43,802 bases of DNA, from assembly GCA_021805565.1 (NCBI GenBank), contig JAJZFA010000035.1, forward strand, positions 1 to 43,802, in the 5' to 3' direction. Source of the DNA: Pseudomonadota bacterium (GTDB taxonomy: Bacteria > Pseudomonadota > Alphaproteobacteria > Acetobacterales > Acetobacteraceae). Shown here piece after piece: positions 16,138-25,041 of this stretch. The position numbers and the translations under genes are program-made. The notes under the pieces were generated by a model. That model was not told the origin of the DNA and did no database searches. It worked only from the letters and a program-made list of their open reading frames with translations. How positions within the stretch are numbered: position 1 is the first letter of the stretch; each line of letters starts with the position of its first letter.

Positions 16138-16391
16138 ACTCCCGACGGTAAGCCAGGATGCTCGGGTGCCAGGGCATGTTCGCGGATTGTGGCGTCGAAT
16201 ATGCCCCAAGCCTGTGTCTGGGCGGGCAGGTTTATTGGCTTGCCGGTGCATGAACGGCCGATACTGCCGGCGAGACGGCCTGTCCCAGAGCTGCTTGTCG
16301 GCATGCCATTCGCGTTGGTGCGCATTGGGGTGTCCGCGGTGTGCGGACCGAACCGGCGGCAATCGCGGTTTGTCTCCGCGCCGTTCGTCAT
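16131..16391 (-). CDS. Doubtful small ORF coupled to the response regulator
   Basis: 86 residues. The ATG lies in an ATGA overlap with the stop of the response regulator, the arrangement of a coupled third gene. The sequence is unrecognised, rich in Thr, Ser, Gly and Pro, with no domain, signal or membrane segment. Its 3' end overlaps the converging S24 gene by seven bases. It may be chance or a gene remnant. Confidence 0.2.
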   Translation of the reverse strand: MTNGAETNRDCRRFGPHTADTPMRTNANGMPTSSSGTGRLAGSIGRSCTGKPINLPAQTQAWGIFDATIREHALAPEHPGLPSGVY

Positions 16392-17302
16392 CCTTGCAGC
16401 GTGCGCACGGCCAGGGCAGTCGCGGACGCCCGGTTTTCCACTCCGAGTTTCTCGAACATCTGCTCAAGGTGCTTGTTGATCGTGCGCGGACTCAGGCCGA
16501 GTATTTCCGCGATATCGCGGTTGGATTTGCCCCGGCTGAGCCACAGCAGCACCTCCGCTTCCCGTGTCGTCAGCGCCAGCCGGTCGCGCAGCAGAATTTC
16601 ATCGCTGCCGTCTTGTTCGGCGACCAGGCGCAGCAGTTGTTCGTCTGGACCGACCTGACCGATATAGGTGACCTGTAGCCGGTGCTGCCCGTTCCGATGA
16701 AACGCGGTGGTCAGGCTGGCCTGCCTTGCGGTCAGCGGATTGTCGGCGCAGGTGCGCAGCCATTGCGTCACCGCTGGCGGCAGCGTGCCGCCAGACGTTC
16801 CGCTGGCCAGTTCGATCAGCCGCGTGGCCTGCGGCGTGGACCAAAGCACCCGGCCTGCCCGGTCGGCGGCGAGCAGGAATCGCCCCGCCGCATCCAGCGC
16901 CATCTGGGCGCTGCGGGTCAGCCGGGCGTTGGCGAGATGCACCCCGATACGCGCGATCACCTCATCCGCGGCGACTGGCTTGGAGACATAATCGACTCCG
17001 CCCGCGTCCAGGCCACGGATGACATGTTCGGTTTCCGTCAGGCCGGTCATGAAAACGATCGGCACGGACACCAGGGCCGGGTTCTGTTTCATCCGGCGGC
17101 AGGTCTCGAACCCATCCAGGCCCGGCATCAGCGCGTCCATCAGCACGATGTCCGGCGTTACGCGCTCCACCAGCGCCAGCGCCGTGGTGCCGGACTGGGC
17201 GATCAGCACGGTGTAGCCCGCTTGTTCCAGCGCCTCATTCAGCACACCCAGCGTCGCCGGGCTGTCGTCCACCACCAGCACGATGTCGCGCGGTCGTTTC
17301 AT
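16388..17302 (-). CDS. LuxR/FixJ-type response regulator paired with the permease-kinase sensor
   Basis: 304 residues from the ATG at 17302, chosen because MKRPRDIVLVVDDSP is the natural receiver start and its ATGA overlaps the sensor stop; the open frame extends upstream inside the sensor gene. Residues 1-125 are a receiver with phospho-acceptor Asp56 (LMDALMP), MTGLTE and Lys in SKPVAADE. A central PAS-like segment (about 135-225, FLLAADRAGRVLW) follows, then a LuxR DNA-binding domain at 235-300 (LTTREAEVLLWLSRGKSNRD, PRTINKHLEQMFEKLGV). It very likely receives phosphate from the adjoining hybrid kinase and controls the urt-fmd genes; the target is inference. Confidence 0.9.
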   Translation of the reverse strand: MKRPRDIVLVVDDSPATLGVLNEALEQAGYTVLIAQSGTTALALVERVTPDIVLMDALMPGLDGFETCRRMKQNPALVSVPIVFMTGLTETEHVIRGLDAGGVDYVSKPVAADEVIARIGVHLANARLTRSAQMALDAAGRFLLAADRAGRVLWSTPQATRLIELASGTSGGTLPPAVTQWLRTCADNPLTARQASLTTAFHRNGQHRLQVTYIGQVGPDEQLLRLVAEQDGSDEILLRDRLALTTREAEVLLWLSRGKSNRDIAEILGLSPRTINKHLEQMFEKLGVENRASATALAVRTLQG

Positions 17303-20300
17303 GGTCCATCCCCTTCGGGACCCAGCGCGGTCATGAACGCATCGATCTGAAAGTCCGAGATCAGGCGGCGCAATTGCGCGATGCAGGCGGAATCCTTTGG
17401 CGTATCGCGATCCAGCGAATCCAGCCGGGCGTGAATGCCGCGAATGTAGCCGATGGACCCAAGTTCGCGCAGTTCCCGCGTGAAGCCGGGACTCAGCGTG
17501 TTCTCCACGGTTCCGGAATGTTCCGGCGTGTGGTCGGCCCCTTGCGCCAGCCATTCCAGGTGCAGCAAAAAGCTGATCTTGTTCAGCAGGTCGGGGATAC
17601 TGACTGGTTTGGACAACACATCGTTGTGATACCGTTCTGGCTGCGGCGGCCGGAGCAGGGCGTTGGGGTTCGCCGAAATCACGACGATCACCAGCCGGTC
17701 GAAGCCATTTTCGCGCAGCTTCCGCGCGACCTCCCATCCGTTCAGCACCGGCATGGAGATATCCACCAGCAACAGGTCGGGCCGGCATTGTTCGGCGCGT
17801 TCCAGGCACTCCGCTCCGTCGGCGGCCATGAAGACGATGAACCCCAACGGCGACAGCAGGTCTTCAAGCAACCCCCGGTGGATCGGATCGTCGTCGGCAA
17901 TCAATACGGTCAGCCGTTCGCCTTTATAGCCAAGGACACGGCTTTCCAGTGGCGCGGGTTTCAGCGGTTGCAGCACTTCGGACAGCATCAGGCGGACGCG
18001 GAAGCAACTGCCCTGGTCCGGCTGGCTGGTCACCGTCAGTTCGCCGCCCATGATCTGGGTCAGCAGCCGGGTGATGGTCAGGCCAAGTCCGATGCCGGGG
18101 ATAACAGGGGCGCGCGCGCCTTCCACCCGTTCGAACGGTTCGAAAATCCGGACCAGATCGGCGTCGTCGATGCCGATGCCGGTATCGGCGATCTCGAACT
18201 CGGCGATGTCGCTGCGCCGGCGCATGCGTAGCGAAACCGAACCCGACGGTGTGAACTTGATGGCGTTCGACAGCAGGTTGATCAAAATCTGCCGCAACCG
18301 GCGTTCGTCCGTATAGACCACTTCGGGCAGTCGTTCGGTATGGACAAAGCTAAACCCGATGCCTTTGGCCTCCGCCTGCAACCGGAACATATTGACCAGT
18401 TGCTGTAGAAATTCCGGTAGCCGGACCTCGTCGCGGTAGATTTCGATCCGTCCCGCCTCAATCTTGGAAATATCCAGCAGCCCTTCGATCAGTCCGGCCA
18501 GATGTTCGCCGCTGCGCCGGATAATACGGATATTGTCCCGCCGCGGCGCGCTGATCGCTGTGTCGCGTTCCAGCAGTTGCGCATAGCCCAAAATCGCGTT
18601 GAGCGGGCTACGCAGTTCGTGGCTGATGCCGACCACATAACGGCTTTTCGCCAGATTGGCGGCCTCCGCCACGTCGCGGGCCTTTTGCAACTGCCGGTCC
18701 GTGCGCCGATGCGCCCGGATTTCGGCCATCAGCAGGGTGGTTTGCCGTTGCGTTTCTTCTTGCGCCACACGGCGGCTTTCCTGTGCCAGGACCAACAGCC
18801 ATGCCAGCACGCCGGCAACCGGAATGGAGATCAGGAATGCCTGCCAGAACGTGCGCGCCATCGCGGCCTGTTCCGCGGGATCTCCGTTGACGGTCTGGGC
18901 ATGAATAATCAACAGGACGCCGCCGATCGCAACGATGAACAGCGCCAGAATACCGCAATACCGAGCGATGGATCCGGATAGCGCGTGACTTATCGCAGAC
19001 GGCAATGCCGCGACCAGCGGTGCCGTTGCTTGTTCGCACAGGCGCGCGGCTGGCTTGCAACTATCGTGACAGCGCGCGTCCAGCGAGCAGCACAGCGAGC
19101 AGATGGCGCCAGTATAAGCCGGGCAATACGCCATATCGTCCGGCTCGAATTCGTTCTCGCAGATGACGCAGCGCAGCGCGGCCAGCTTTGCCCAGTGGGC
19201 GCGCGGCTTACGAGCAATGTAGTATCGTCCGCCTGTCGCGCGTGCGATCAGCGGCGCCATCGCAAAGGCGCACACGAAGGCCAGAAATGGCGATAGCGCC
19301 TGCGCCATGACCCCGAACGCACCCGCGTAAGCGGTCATCGCCATGACGACGGCGAACAACATCGATCCGGTGCCGACTGGATTGATATCGTAAAGATGAG
19401 CCCGCTTGAATTCGATATAGGCCGGGCTAAGCCCAAGCGGCTTGTTGACCACAAGATCGGCGACCAGGGCGCCGACCCACGCCGCAGCGATAATCGAATA
19501 AACGACAAGCGTATGCTCGATCGCCTGATAGATACCCAATTCCATCAGAAGCAGGGCAATCGCGATGTTGAAGATCAGCCAGACGACACGCCCGGGATGG
19601 CTGTGTGTCAGCCGCGAGAAGAAATTCGACCAGGCTATGGAACCGGCGTAAGCGTTCGTGATGTTGATCTTCACCTGAGAGACGACAACGAAACAACCGG
19701 TCAGCGCCAGTGCCGCCGTTGGCGAGTGCACGACATAGCCGAATGCGGCCCGGTACATCGCGGTGGGCTGTTCAGCCAGTTGCGGTGCCATCCCGGCGGC
19801 GACAGCGATGCAGGCCAGGAACGATCCGCCCAGCAGTTTCAGCATACCGATGAAAATCCATCCCGGGCCGCCCGCCAGCATGGCGGCCCACCACCCGGCG
19901 CGGCTGCGACCAGGCCCCGGCGAGGGTAGAAAGCGCAAGTAGTCCACTTGCTCGCCGATTTGCGCGATCAGCGAAAATACCACCGACGCGGCCGCGCCAA
20001 ATAGTAGCAAATGAAACGATCCGTCGGCGCCCGGAACGGTTCCGGCGTAATCCGTCCACTGTCGGAACGCATCCCGGACTTTCAGGCCGACCACGACGAA
20101 AGGCAGGATTTGCAGTACCAGCCAAACGGGTTGGGACCACAATTGCACCCGGCTGATAAAGGTGATGCCGTGGGTAACAAGCGGAATGATCGCCACCGCG
20201 CAGATCACATATCCGGCTGAGGGTGGAATACCCAGGCAAGCTTCCAGCATCGACGCCAGTATGGCGGCTTCGATGGCAAAAAAGATGAAGGTAAACGAAG

Positions 20301-20667
20301 CATAGATCAACGAGGTGACGGTCGAACCGATATAACCGAAGCCGGCGCCGCGGGTCAGCAGATCGATATCCACGCCGTCCCGGGCGGCGTAATAGCTAAT
20401 GGGAACGCCCGCCGCAAAAATCAGCGCACCGACGAGCACAATCGCGGCGACAGCGTTGGCGAACCCGTAGCTCATGGTGATGGTGGCGCCGATCGCTTCC
20501 AGCGCGAGGAACGAAATACCGCCCAGCGCGGTATTCGCGACCCGGATCGCCGACCACCTGCGTGCGCTTTTGGCGGTAAACCGCAGCGCATAATCTTCAA
20601 GGGTCTGGTTTGCCACCCATTGGTTGTATTCGCGCCGGATACGTACGATTCTTTGTTGCGTTGCCAT
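17299..20667 (-). CDS. NCS1-permease-like receptor fused to cysteine cluster, histidine kinase and receiver
   Basis: 1122 residues from the ATG at 20667; a GTG 51 bases upstream is possible. Residues about 1-485 look like a full NCS1 transporter (purine/cytosine/allantoin permease family) with some twelve membrane helices, for example GGISFLALEAIG and QVKINITNAYAGSIAWSNFF. Residues 500-544 hold nine cysteines (C500xxC503, C515, C523xxCC527, C533, C537, C544), probably a zinc site. Two more helices (570-590, 607-628) and a coiled coil precede HisKA with His683 (GISHELRSPLN), an ATPase domain (NLLSNAIKFTPSG, DTGIGID) and a receiver (ADDD 924-927, Asp969, Lys1020). A helical tail ends the protein. 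Like CbrA, it is probably a transporter turned sensor. It overlaps its regulator by four bases and diverges from urtA. Confidence 0.92.
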   Translation of the reverse strand: MATQQRIVRIRREYNQWVANQTLEDYALRFTAKSARRWSAIRVANTALGGISFLALEAIGATITMSYGFANAVAAIVLVGALIFAAGVPISYYAARDGVDIDLLTRGAGFGYIGSTVTSLIYASFTFIFFAIEAAILASMLEACLGIPPSAGYVICAVAIIPLVTHGITFISRVQLWSQPVWLVLQILPFVVVGLKVRDAFRQWTDYAGTVPGADGSFHLLLFGAAASVVFSLIAQIGEQVDYLRFLPSPGPGRSRAGWWAAMLAGGPGWIFIGMLKLLGGSFLACIAVAAGMAPQLAEQPTAMYRAAFGYVVHSPTAALALTGCFVVVSQVKINITNAYAGSIAWSNFFSRLTHSHPGRVVWLIFNIAIALLLMELGIYQAIEHTLVVYSIIAAAWVGALVADLVVNKPLGLSPAYIEFKRAHLYDINPVGTGSMLFAVVMAMTAYAGAFGVMAQALSPFLAFVCAFAMAPLIARATGGRYYIARKPRAHWAKLAALRCVICENEFEPDDMAYCPAYTGAICSLCCSLDARCHDSCKPAARLCEQATAPLVAALPSAISHALSGSIARYCGILALFIVAIGGVLLIIHAQTVNGDPAEQAAMARTFWQAFLISIPVAGVLAWLLVLAQESRRVAQEETQRQTTLLMAEIRAHRRTDRQLQKARDVAEAANLAKSRYVVGISHELRSPLNAILGYAQLLERDTAISAPRRDNIRIIRRSGEHLAGLIEGLLDISKIEAGRIEIYRDEVRLPEFLQQLVNMFRLQAEAKGIGFSFVHTERLPEVVYTDERRLRQILINLLSNAIKFTPSGSVSLRMRRRSDIAEFEIADTGIGIDDADLVRIFEPFERVEGARAPVIPGIGLGLTITRLLTQIMGGELTVTSQPDQGSCFRVRLMLSEVLQPLKPAPLESRVLGYKGERLTVLIADDDPIHRGLLEDLLSPLGFIVFMAADGAECLERAEQCRPDLLLVDISMPVLNGWEVARKLRENGFDRLVIVVISANPNALLRPPQPERYHNDVLSKPVSIPDLLNKISFLLHLEWLAQGADHTPEHSGTVENTLSPGFTRELRELGSIGYIRGIHARLDSLDRDTPKDSACIAQLRRLISDFQIDAFMTALGPEGDGP

Positions 20668-20736
20668 CAAGTGCGCATGTTCCACCGCCTTCGGCCGGCA
20701 GGGAATGGCCGGCCACACTTAGCGGCGTGCCGCGAT

Positions 20737-20760
20737 GTGTATTTACATTATTAAATACAC
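20737..20760. promoter_or_regulatory. 24-bp perfect inverted repeat in the sensor-urtA divergent region
   Basis: GTGTATTTA (20737-20745) and TAAATACAC (20752-20760) are exact reverse complements across a six-base spacer. The AT-rich centre could overlap a -10 element for either direction. It is a likely binding site for the LuxR-type regulator or a nitrogen regulator. Confidence 0.5.
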
Positions 20761-20833
20761 TGCTCCGGGACGCCGCCAGATTCCCGCCAGCGGCAGCATC
20801 GCCCGCGCCAACTGCCAGGGTCAAGCGTCATTC

Positions 20834-20851
20834 TGCCCCGAGCATACGTCA
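20834..20851. promoter_or_regulatory. 18-bp perfect inverted repeat upstream of urtA
   Basis: ATACGTCA and TGACGTAT are separated by TT. A TTGACG that could serve as a -35 lies within it. A further CGTCATT half-like copy occurs at about 20826. It lies 70 bases before the urtA start codon. Confidence 0.5.
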
Positions 20852-20920
20852 TTTGACGTATTCCGCACTGCAACATCATCGGGGACGATCCTGTTCAAGG
20901 ACATCTCCTTGGGGGCTTTC

Positions 20921-22189
20921 ATGTCGGATAACGAAATAAATACCGCGGCCGTGTCGGCAACCCGCAGACGGGTGTTACAGGGAATGGCCGCGCTGCCCGC
21001 GGCGGCGGCCATGCTGCCAGCCCGAGGCAACGCGGCAGGACCCGCCACAGCCACGGTCAATACCACCGGGCTCGCGGTCACGGACGACACCGTCACCGTT
21101 GGCATCCTGCATTCTATCTCTGGCACCATGGCGATCAGCGAAACCGGATCGGTCGAGGCCGAAAAGCTCGCTATCTCCCAAATCAATGAGGCCGGCGGCG
21201 TGCTGGGCCGCCAGATCAAGGTCATTCAGGAAGACGGCGCCAGCGATTGGCCGACCTTCGCCGAAAAAGCCAAGAAATTGCTGGTCAGCGACAAATGCGC
21301 CGCCGTGTTCGGATGCTGGACCTCGGCATCCCGCAAGGCGGTGCTGCCCGTCTTCGAACAATATAATGGCATGCTGTATTATCCGACATTCTACGAAGGC
21401 CTGGAGCAGTCAAAGAACGTCATCTATACTGGCCAGGAAGCCACGCAGCAGATTTTGGCCGGCCTTGACTGGGTGAACCGGACCAAGGGATCGAAAACCT
21501 TCTATCTGCTGGGGTCGGACTACATCTGGCCGCGCACATCGAACAAAATCGCCCGCAAACACATCGAAAATCACCTTACCGGGTGCAAAGTCGTCGGCGA
21601 GGACTACTTTCCGCTCGGACACACGCAGTTCAATTCCGTCATCAACAAGATGAAACTGGTGAAGCCGGACGTGATCTACGCGATCATCGTCGGCGGATCG
21701 AACGTGGCATTCTACAAACAACTCAAAGCGGCCGGCGTCGACCTCAACAAGCAGACGTTACTCACCATCTCGGTTACCGAAGACGAAATCCTCGGTATCG
21801 GCGGCGAGAATATCGCCGGGGCCTTCGCCTGCATGAAGTATTTCCAGTCGCTGGATAACCCGAACAACAAAGTATTCGTCCCGGCTTTCAAAAAAATGTG
21901 GGGCGAAAAAAGCGTGATCGGCGACGTGACCCAGGCGGCCTATCTCGGCCCCTATCTGTGGAAATTGACGGTCGAGAAAGCCGGCAGTTTCGATATCGAC
22001 AAAATCGCCGCCGCATCGCCTGGAATCGAGTTTAAAGGCGCGCCGGAAGGCTACGTCCGCATCCACGAAAATCACCATCTCTGGAGCAAAACCCGGGTCG
22101 GTAAAGCCCGCACCGACGGACAATACGACGTCATTTATGAAACTGGCGATCTGGTGGAACCGAACCCCTTCCCGAAAGGCTACCAGTAA
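20921..22189 (+). CDS. urtA: Urea/short-chain amide ABC transporter, substrate-binding protein
   Basis: 422 residues from the ATG at 20921. The open frame runs 186 bases further upstream, but this start gives the normal length and a twin-arginine-like signal (TRRRVLQGMAALPAAAAM). The mature protein is a type 1 periplasmic binding protein of the UrtA/FmdD family: VTVGILHSISGTMAISE at the start, DWPTFAEKAKKLL, VFGCWTSASRKAVLPVFE, NGMLYYPTFYEGLEQS, and a YDVIYETGDLVEPNPFPKGY end. It captures urea or short amides in the periplasm and delivers them to UrtBC. Formamidase in the same cluster suggests formamide or acetamide may be the true substrate. Confidence 0.95.
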   Translation: MSDNEINTAAVSATRRRVLQGMAALPAAAAMLPARGNAAGPATATVNTTGLAVTDDTVTVGILHSISGTMAISETGSVEAEKLAISQINEAGGVLGRQIKVIQEDGASDWPTFAEKAKKLLVSDKCAAVFGCWTSASRKAVLPVFEQYNGMLYYPTFYEGLEQSKNVIYTGQEATQQILAGLDWVNRTKGSKTFYLLGSDYIWPRTSNKIARKHIENHLTGCKVVGEDYFPLGHTQFNSVINKMKLVKPDVIYAIIVGGSNVAFYKQLKAAGVDLNKQTLLTISVTEDEILGIGGENIAGAFACMKYFQSLDNPNNKVFVPAFKKMWGEKSVIGDVTQAAYLGPYLWKLTVEKAGSFDIDKIAAASPGIEFKGAPEGYVRIHENHHLWSKTRVGKARTDGQYDVIYETGDLVEPNPFPKGYQ

Positions 22190-22212
22190 ATCGAGCGAAC
22201 GGAGAACAGTCT

Positions 22213-23139
22213 ATGCTGATGGGTTATTCGCTTGGCGATATCGGCTCCATTATGGCCATGCAAGGCTTCGCCGGCCTTAGCCTGTTCTCCGTATTTCTTC
22301 TCATGGCGCTCGGTCTTGCCATCATCTTCGGGCAGATGGGCGTCATCAATATGGCGCACGGGGAATTCATGATCCTGGGCGCTTACGTAACGTACATGAC
22401 CTCGCAAGTATTCACGACCTACCTTCCATCGCTGTTCGCTATTTACTTTTTCGTCGCGGTCGTTCTGGCTTTCTGCGTTGCCGGCGCGCTGGGCATGCTG
22501 GTGGAATGGGCGCTGATCCGGCATCTGTACCGGCGCCCACTGGATACGCTGCTGGCAACCTGGGGCCTGAGCCTGATTCTTCAGCAGGTGTACCGGTCCG
22601 TCTTCGGCGCGCGAGAAGTCGGTGTCGATCAACCCGAATGGATGATGGGCGCGGCCAGCATGACGGATACGATCCAGATTCCGATCAATGGCCTGATCGT
22701 CATGGCCCTGACAGCTGTAATTTCGGTCTTCGTGTTCCTGCTGATTTACTGGATGGGATGGGGTAAGCGAGTACGCGCCGTGATGTCGAACCGGGCAATG
22801 GCGGGCGCGGTGGGTATCGATACCGAATTCGTGGACCGGGTCACCTTCGGTATCGGCTGCGGCATCGCCGGAGTCGCCGGCAGCGCGTTCACGATGATCG
22901 GATCGACCAGCCCAACCGCCGGCCAGCTTTACATTGTCGATACCTTCCTGGTCGTCGTCTTCGGCGGTGCCCAAAGCCTGCTGGGAACCATCGCGTCGGC
23001 ATTCACCATTTCTCAGGCGCGCTCCACGATGGAGTTCTTCCTGAGCGGGTCGATGGCGCAGGTAATTGTGCTGCTAACCGTGGTTGGCATCCTGATGCTG
23101 CGGCCGCAGGGTCTGTTCGTCCTCAAGGTAAGGCGCTGA
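22213..23139 (+). CDS. urtB: Urea/amide ABC transporter permease UrtB
   Basis: 308 residues with about eight membrane helices, of the branched-chain amino acid/urea permease type (LivH-like). The EAA-like opening GLAIIFGQMGVINMAHGEFM and the VDTFLVVVFGGAQSLLGTIA loop are characteristic. Members in some bacteria carry a long periplasmic N-terminal extension, absent here. CGGAG lies before the ATG. It pairs with UrtC in the inner membrane, and the next gene begins two bases after its stop. Confidence 0.94.
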   Translation: MLMGYSLGDIGSIMAMQGFAGLSLFSVFLLMALGLAIIFGQMGVINMAHGEFMILGAYVTYMTSQVFTTYLPSLFAIYFFVAVVLAFCVAGALGMLVEWALIRHLYRRPLDTLLATWGLSLILQQVYRSVFGAREVGVDQPEWMMGAASMTDTIQIPINGLIVMALTAVISVFVFLLIYWMGWGKRVRAVMSNRAMAGAVGIDTEFVDRVTFGIGCGIAGVAGSAFTMIGSTSPTAGQLYIVDTFLVVVFGGAQSLLGTIASAFTISQARSTMEFFLSGSMAQVIVLLTVVGILMLRPQGLFVLKVRR

Positions 23140-23141
23140 AC

Positions 23142-24281
23142 ATGACATTCCTTAACCGCAAGGACATCGCCGCGATCGCCATCCTGGCAGTGCTGCTGCT
23201 CGCGGTTCTGCCGCTCTGCCTCGACCCGTTCCGGTTGAATTTAGTAGGGAAATACCTGACATATGGCTTTGTCGCCCTGGGTCTCGTACTGTGCTGGGGC
23301 GATGCCGGCATCCTTAGCCTGGGGCAAGGCATCTTTTTCGGTCTCGGCGGTTACTGCATGGCGATGTACCTGAAGCTGGAGGCATCGTCGCCCGAAGCGA
23401 CTAAAATCCAGTCCACGCCGGGCATTCCCGATTTCATGGATTGGAACCAGATCACCAGCCTGCCATTGTTTTGGCGCCCGTTTCACAGCCTGGCCTTCAC
23501 GATCGTCGCGGTGCCGCTGGTGCCGGTTCTGCTGGCCCTGATTATCGGGCTGGCAATGTTCAAGCGCCGTGTCGGCGGAACCTATTTCGCCATTATCACC
23601 CAGGCCGTGGCCGCCATCCTGACCATCCTGATCATCGGCCAACAAGGCTATACCGGCGGCGTCAACGGTATCACCGACCTGCGCACGCTGAACGGCTGGG
23701 ACATCCGGCCCGACCACGCCAAAATCGTTTTGTACTTCATTAACGGCGGGTTGCTGATTGTCTGCGTGCTGCTCGCCCAGTTCGTTCGCCGCAGCAAGCT
23801 GGGGCGCATTCTGGTCGCAATGCGCGACAAGGAAGATCGGGTTCGATTCTCCGGCTACGATGTCGCCAACTTCAAGATATTCGTGTTTTGCCTTGCGGCC
23901 GGCCTGGCGGCGATCGGCGGCGCGATGTTCACCTTGCAGGTCGGGTTCATGTCCCCGTCGTTCGTCGGAATTGTTCCATCGATCGAGATGGTGATCTTTT
24001 GCGCGGTCGGCGGCCGGACCTCTATCTTCGGCGCGATCTATGGCGCGCTGACGGTCAACTGGGCCCGCACCACATTTTCAGAAGGCCTGCCACAGCTTTG
24101 GCTGTTTGCCATGGGGTCGTTGTTTATCCTTGTGGTCGTCGTGTTCCCCGATGGTTTGGCCGGAATCTATCGCCGCTACCTCGATCCCCTGGTCGATCGC
24201 ATGCTGCCGCCGGTCCGGCGCCGCATACCGGTCGCCGCGGTCGCGGAAACGCCCCAAGTGTCCCCGACGTTCGCCGAATAG
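23142..24281 (+). CDS. urtC: Urea/amide ABC transporter permease UrtC
   Basis: 379 residues, LivM-like permease with about ten helices. Visible marks are LGLVLCWGDAGILSLGQGIF, RRVGGTYFAIITQAVAAILT, YTGGVNGITDL and LFILVVVVFPDGLAGIYRRY. The C-terminal tail is cytoplasmic and Pro/Val-rich. It forms the membrane channel with UrtB. Confidence 0.94.
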   Translation: MTFLNRKDIAAIAILAVLLLAVLPLCLDPFRLNLVGKYLTYGFVALGLVLCWGDAGILSLGQGIFFGLGGYCMAMYLKLEASSPEATKIQSTPGIPDFMDWNQITSLPLFWRPFHSLAFTIVAVPLVPVLLALIIGLAMFKRRVGGTYFAIITQAVAAILTILIIGQQGYTGGVNGITDLRTLNGWDIRPDHAKIVLYFINGGLLIVCVLLAQFVRRSKLGRILVAMRDKEDRVRFSGYDVANFKIFVFCLAAGLAAIGGAMFTLQVGFMSPSFVGIVPSIEMVIFCAVGGRTSIFGAIYGALTVNWARTTFSEGLPQLWLFAMGSLFILVVVVFPDGLAGIYRRYLDPLVDRMLPPVRRRIPVAAVAETPQVSPTFAE

Positions 24282-24294
24282 CAGGACCTCCCCC

Positions 24295-25041
24295 ATGTCA
24301 TCCGAAACCGATTTCCTGCTCGGCGTCGAAGGTCTGACCGTATCGTTCGACGGTTTCAAAGCCGTCGACGACTTATCGTTTTATCTGGATCGTAACGAGA
24401 TTCGCGTCATCATCGGCCCGAACGGCGCGGGCAAAACCACTGTGCTGGACCTGATCTGCGGCCGGACCAAAGCCACCGGAGGATCGATCCGGTTCAAAGG
24501 CCGCGAACTGACCCGCATGAAGGAACACGAAATCGTCCGGGCGGGTGTGGGGCGAAAATTCCAGACGCCGTCGATTTATGAAGATCTGACGGTGTTCGAG
24601 AACCTGGAAATTTCCTTCCCGCGCGGCCGGTCGGTGTTCGGTGCGCTCGCTTTCCGCCGCGACGCTGACGTAAAGGACCGCGTCGAGCAAATAGCCCGGG
24701 ACATCTTTTTAGCCGACCGCTTGAACGACCTCGCCGAATATCTCAGCCACGGACAAAAACAATGGCTCGAGATCGGCATGCTGTTGATTCAGGACCCTGC
24801 CCTGATGATGCTGGATGAACCGGTCGCGGGCATGAGTGTCAGCGAACGCAAAAAGACCGCCGAGTTGCTGCATCGGGTGATCCAGGACCGGTCGGTTCTG
24901 GTGATCGAGCACGACATGGATTTTGTTGGCGACATCGCTCACAAAATTACCGTGCTGCACCAGGGGCGGGTCATTTCCGAAGGGTCCATGGCCCATGTGA
25001 AGGCCGATCCGAAAGTGGTGGAGGTGTATCTTGGCCACTGA
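24295..25041 (+). CDS. urtD: Urea/amide ABC transporter ATP-binding protein UrtD
   Basis: 248 residues from the ATG at 24295 (MSSETDFLLGVEGLTVSF). The Walker A loop is GPNGAGKTT, the signature is LSHGQKQWLEIG (the SHGQKQ form characteristic of UrtD), and Walker B is LMMLDEPVAGM. VLVIEHDMDFV is the switch region. It is LivG-like and powers transport as a heterodimer with UrtE. It lies 13 bases after urtC, and its last codons overlap the urtE start. Confidence 0.94.
   Translation: MSSETDFLLGVEGLTVSFDGFKAVDDLSFYLDRNEIRVIIGPNGAGKTTVLDLICGRTKATGGSIRFKGRELTRMKEHEIVRAGVGRKFQTPSIYEDLTVFENLEISFPRGRSVFGALAFRRDADVKDRVEQIARDIFLADRLNDLAEYLSHGQKQWLEIGMLLIQDPALMMLDEPVAGMSVSERKKTAELLHRVIQDRSVLVIEHDMDFVGDIAHKITVLHQGRVISEGSMAHVKADPKVVEVYLGH

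Noticed and set aside
17374-18231. 285-codon plus-strand ORF opposite the permease-kinase gene
   Set aside because: Antisense to kinase and receiver domains with intact motifs; composition typical of a shadow frame.
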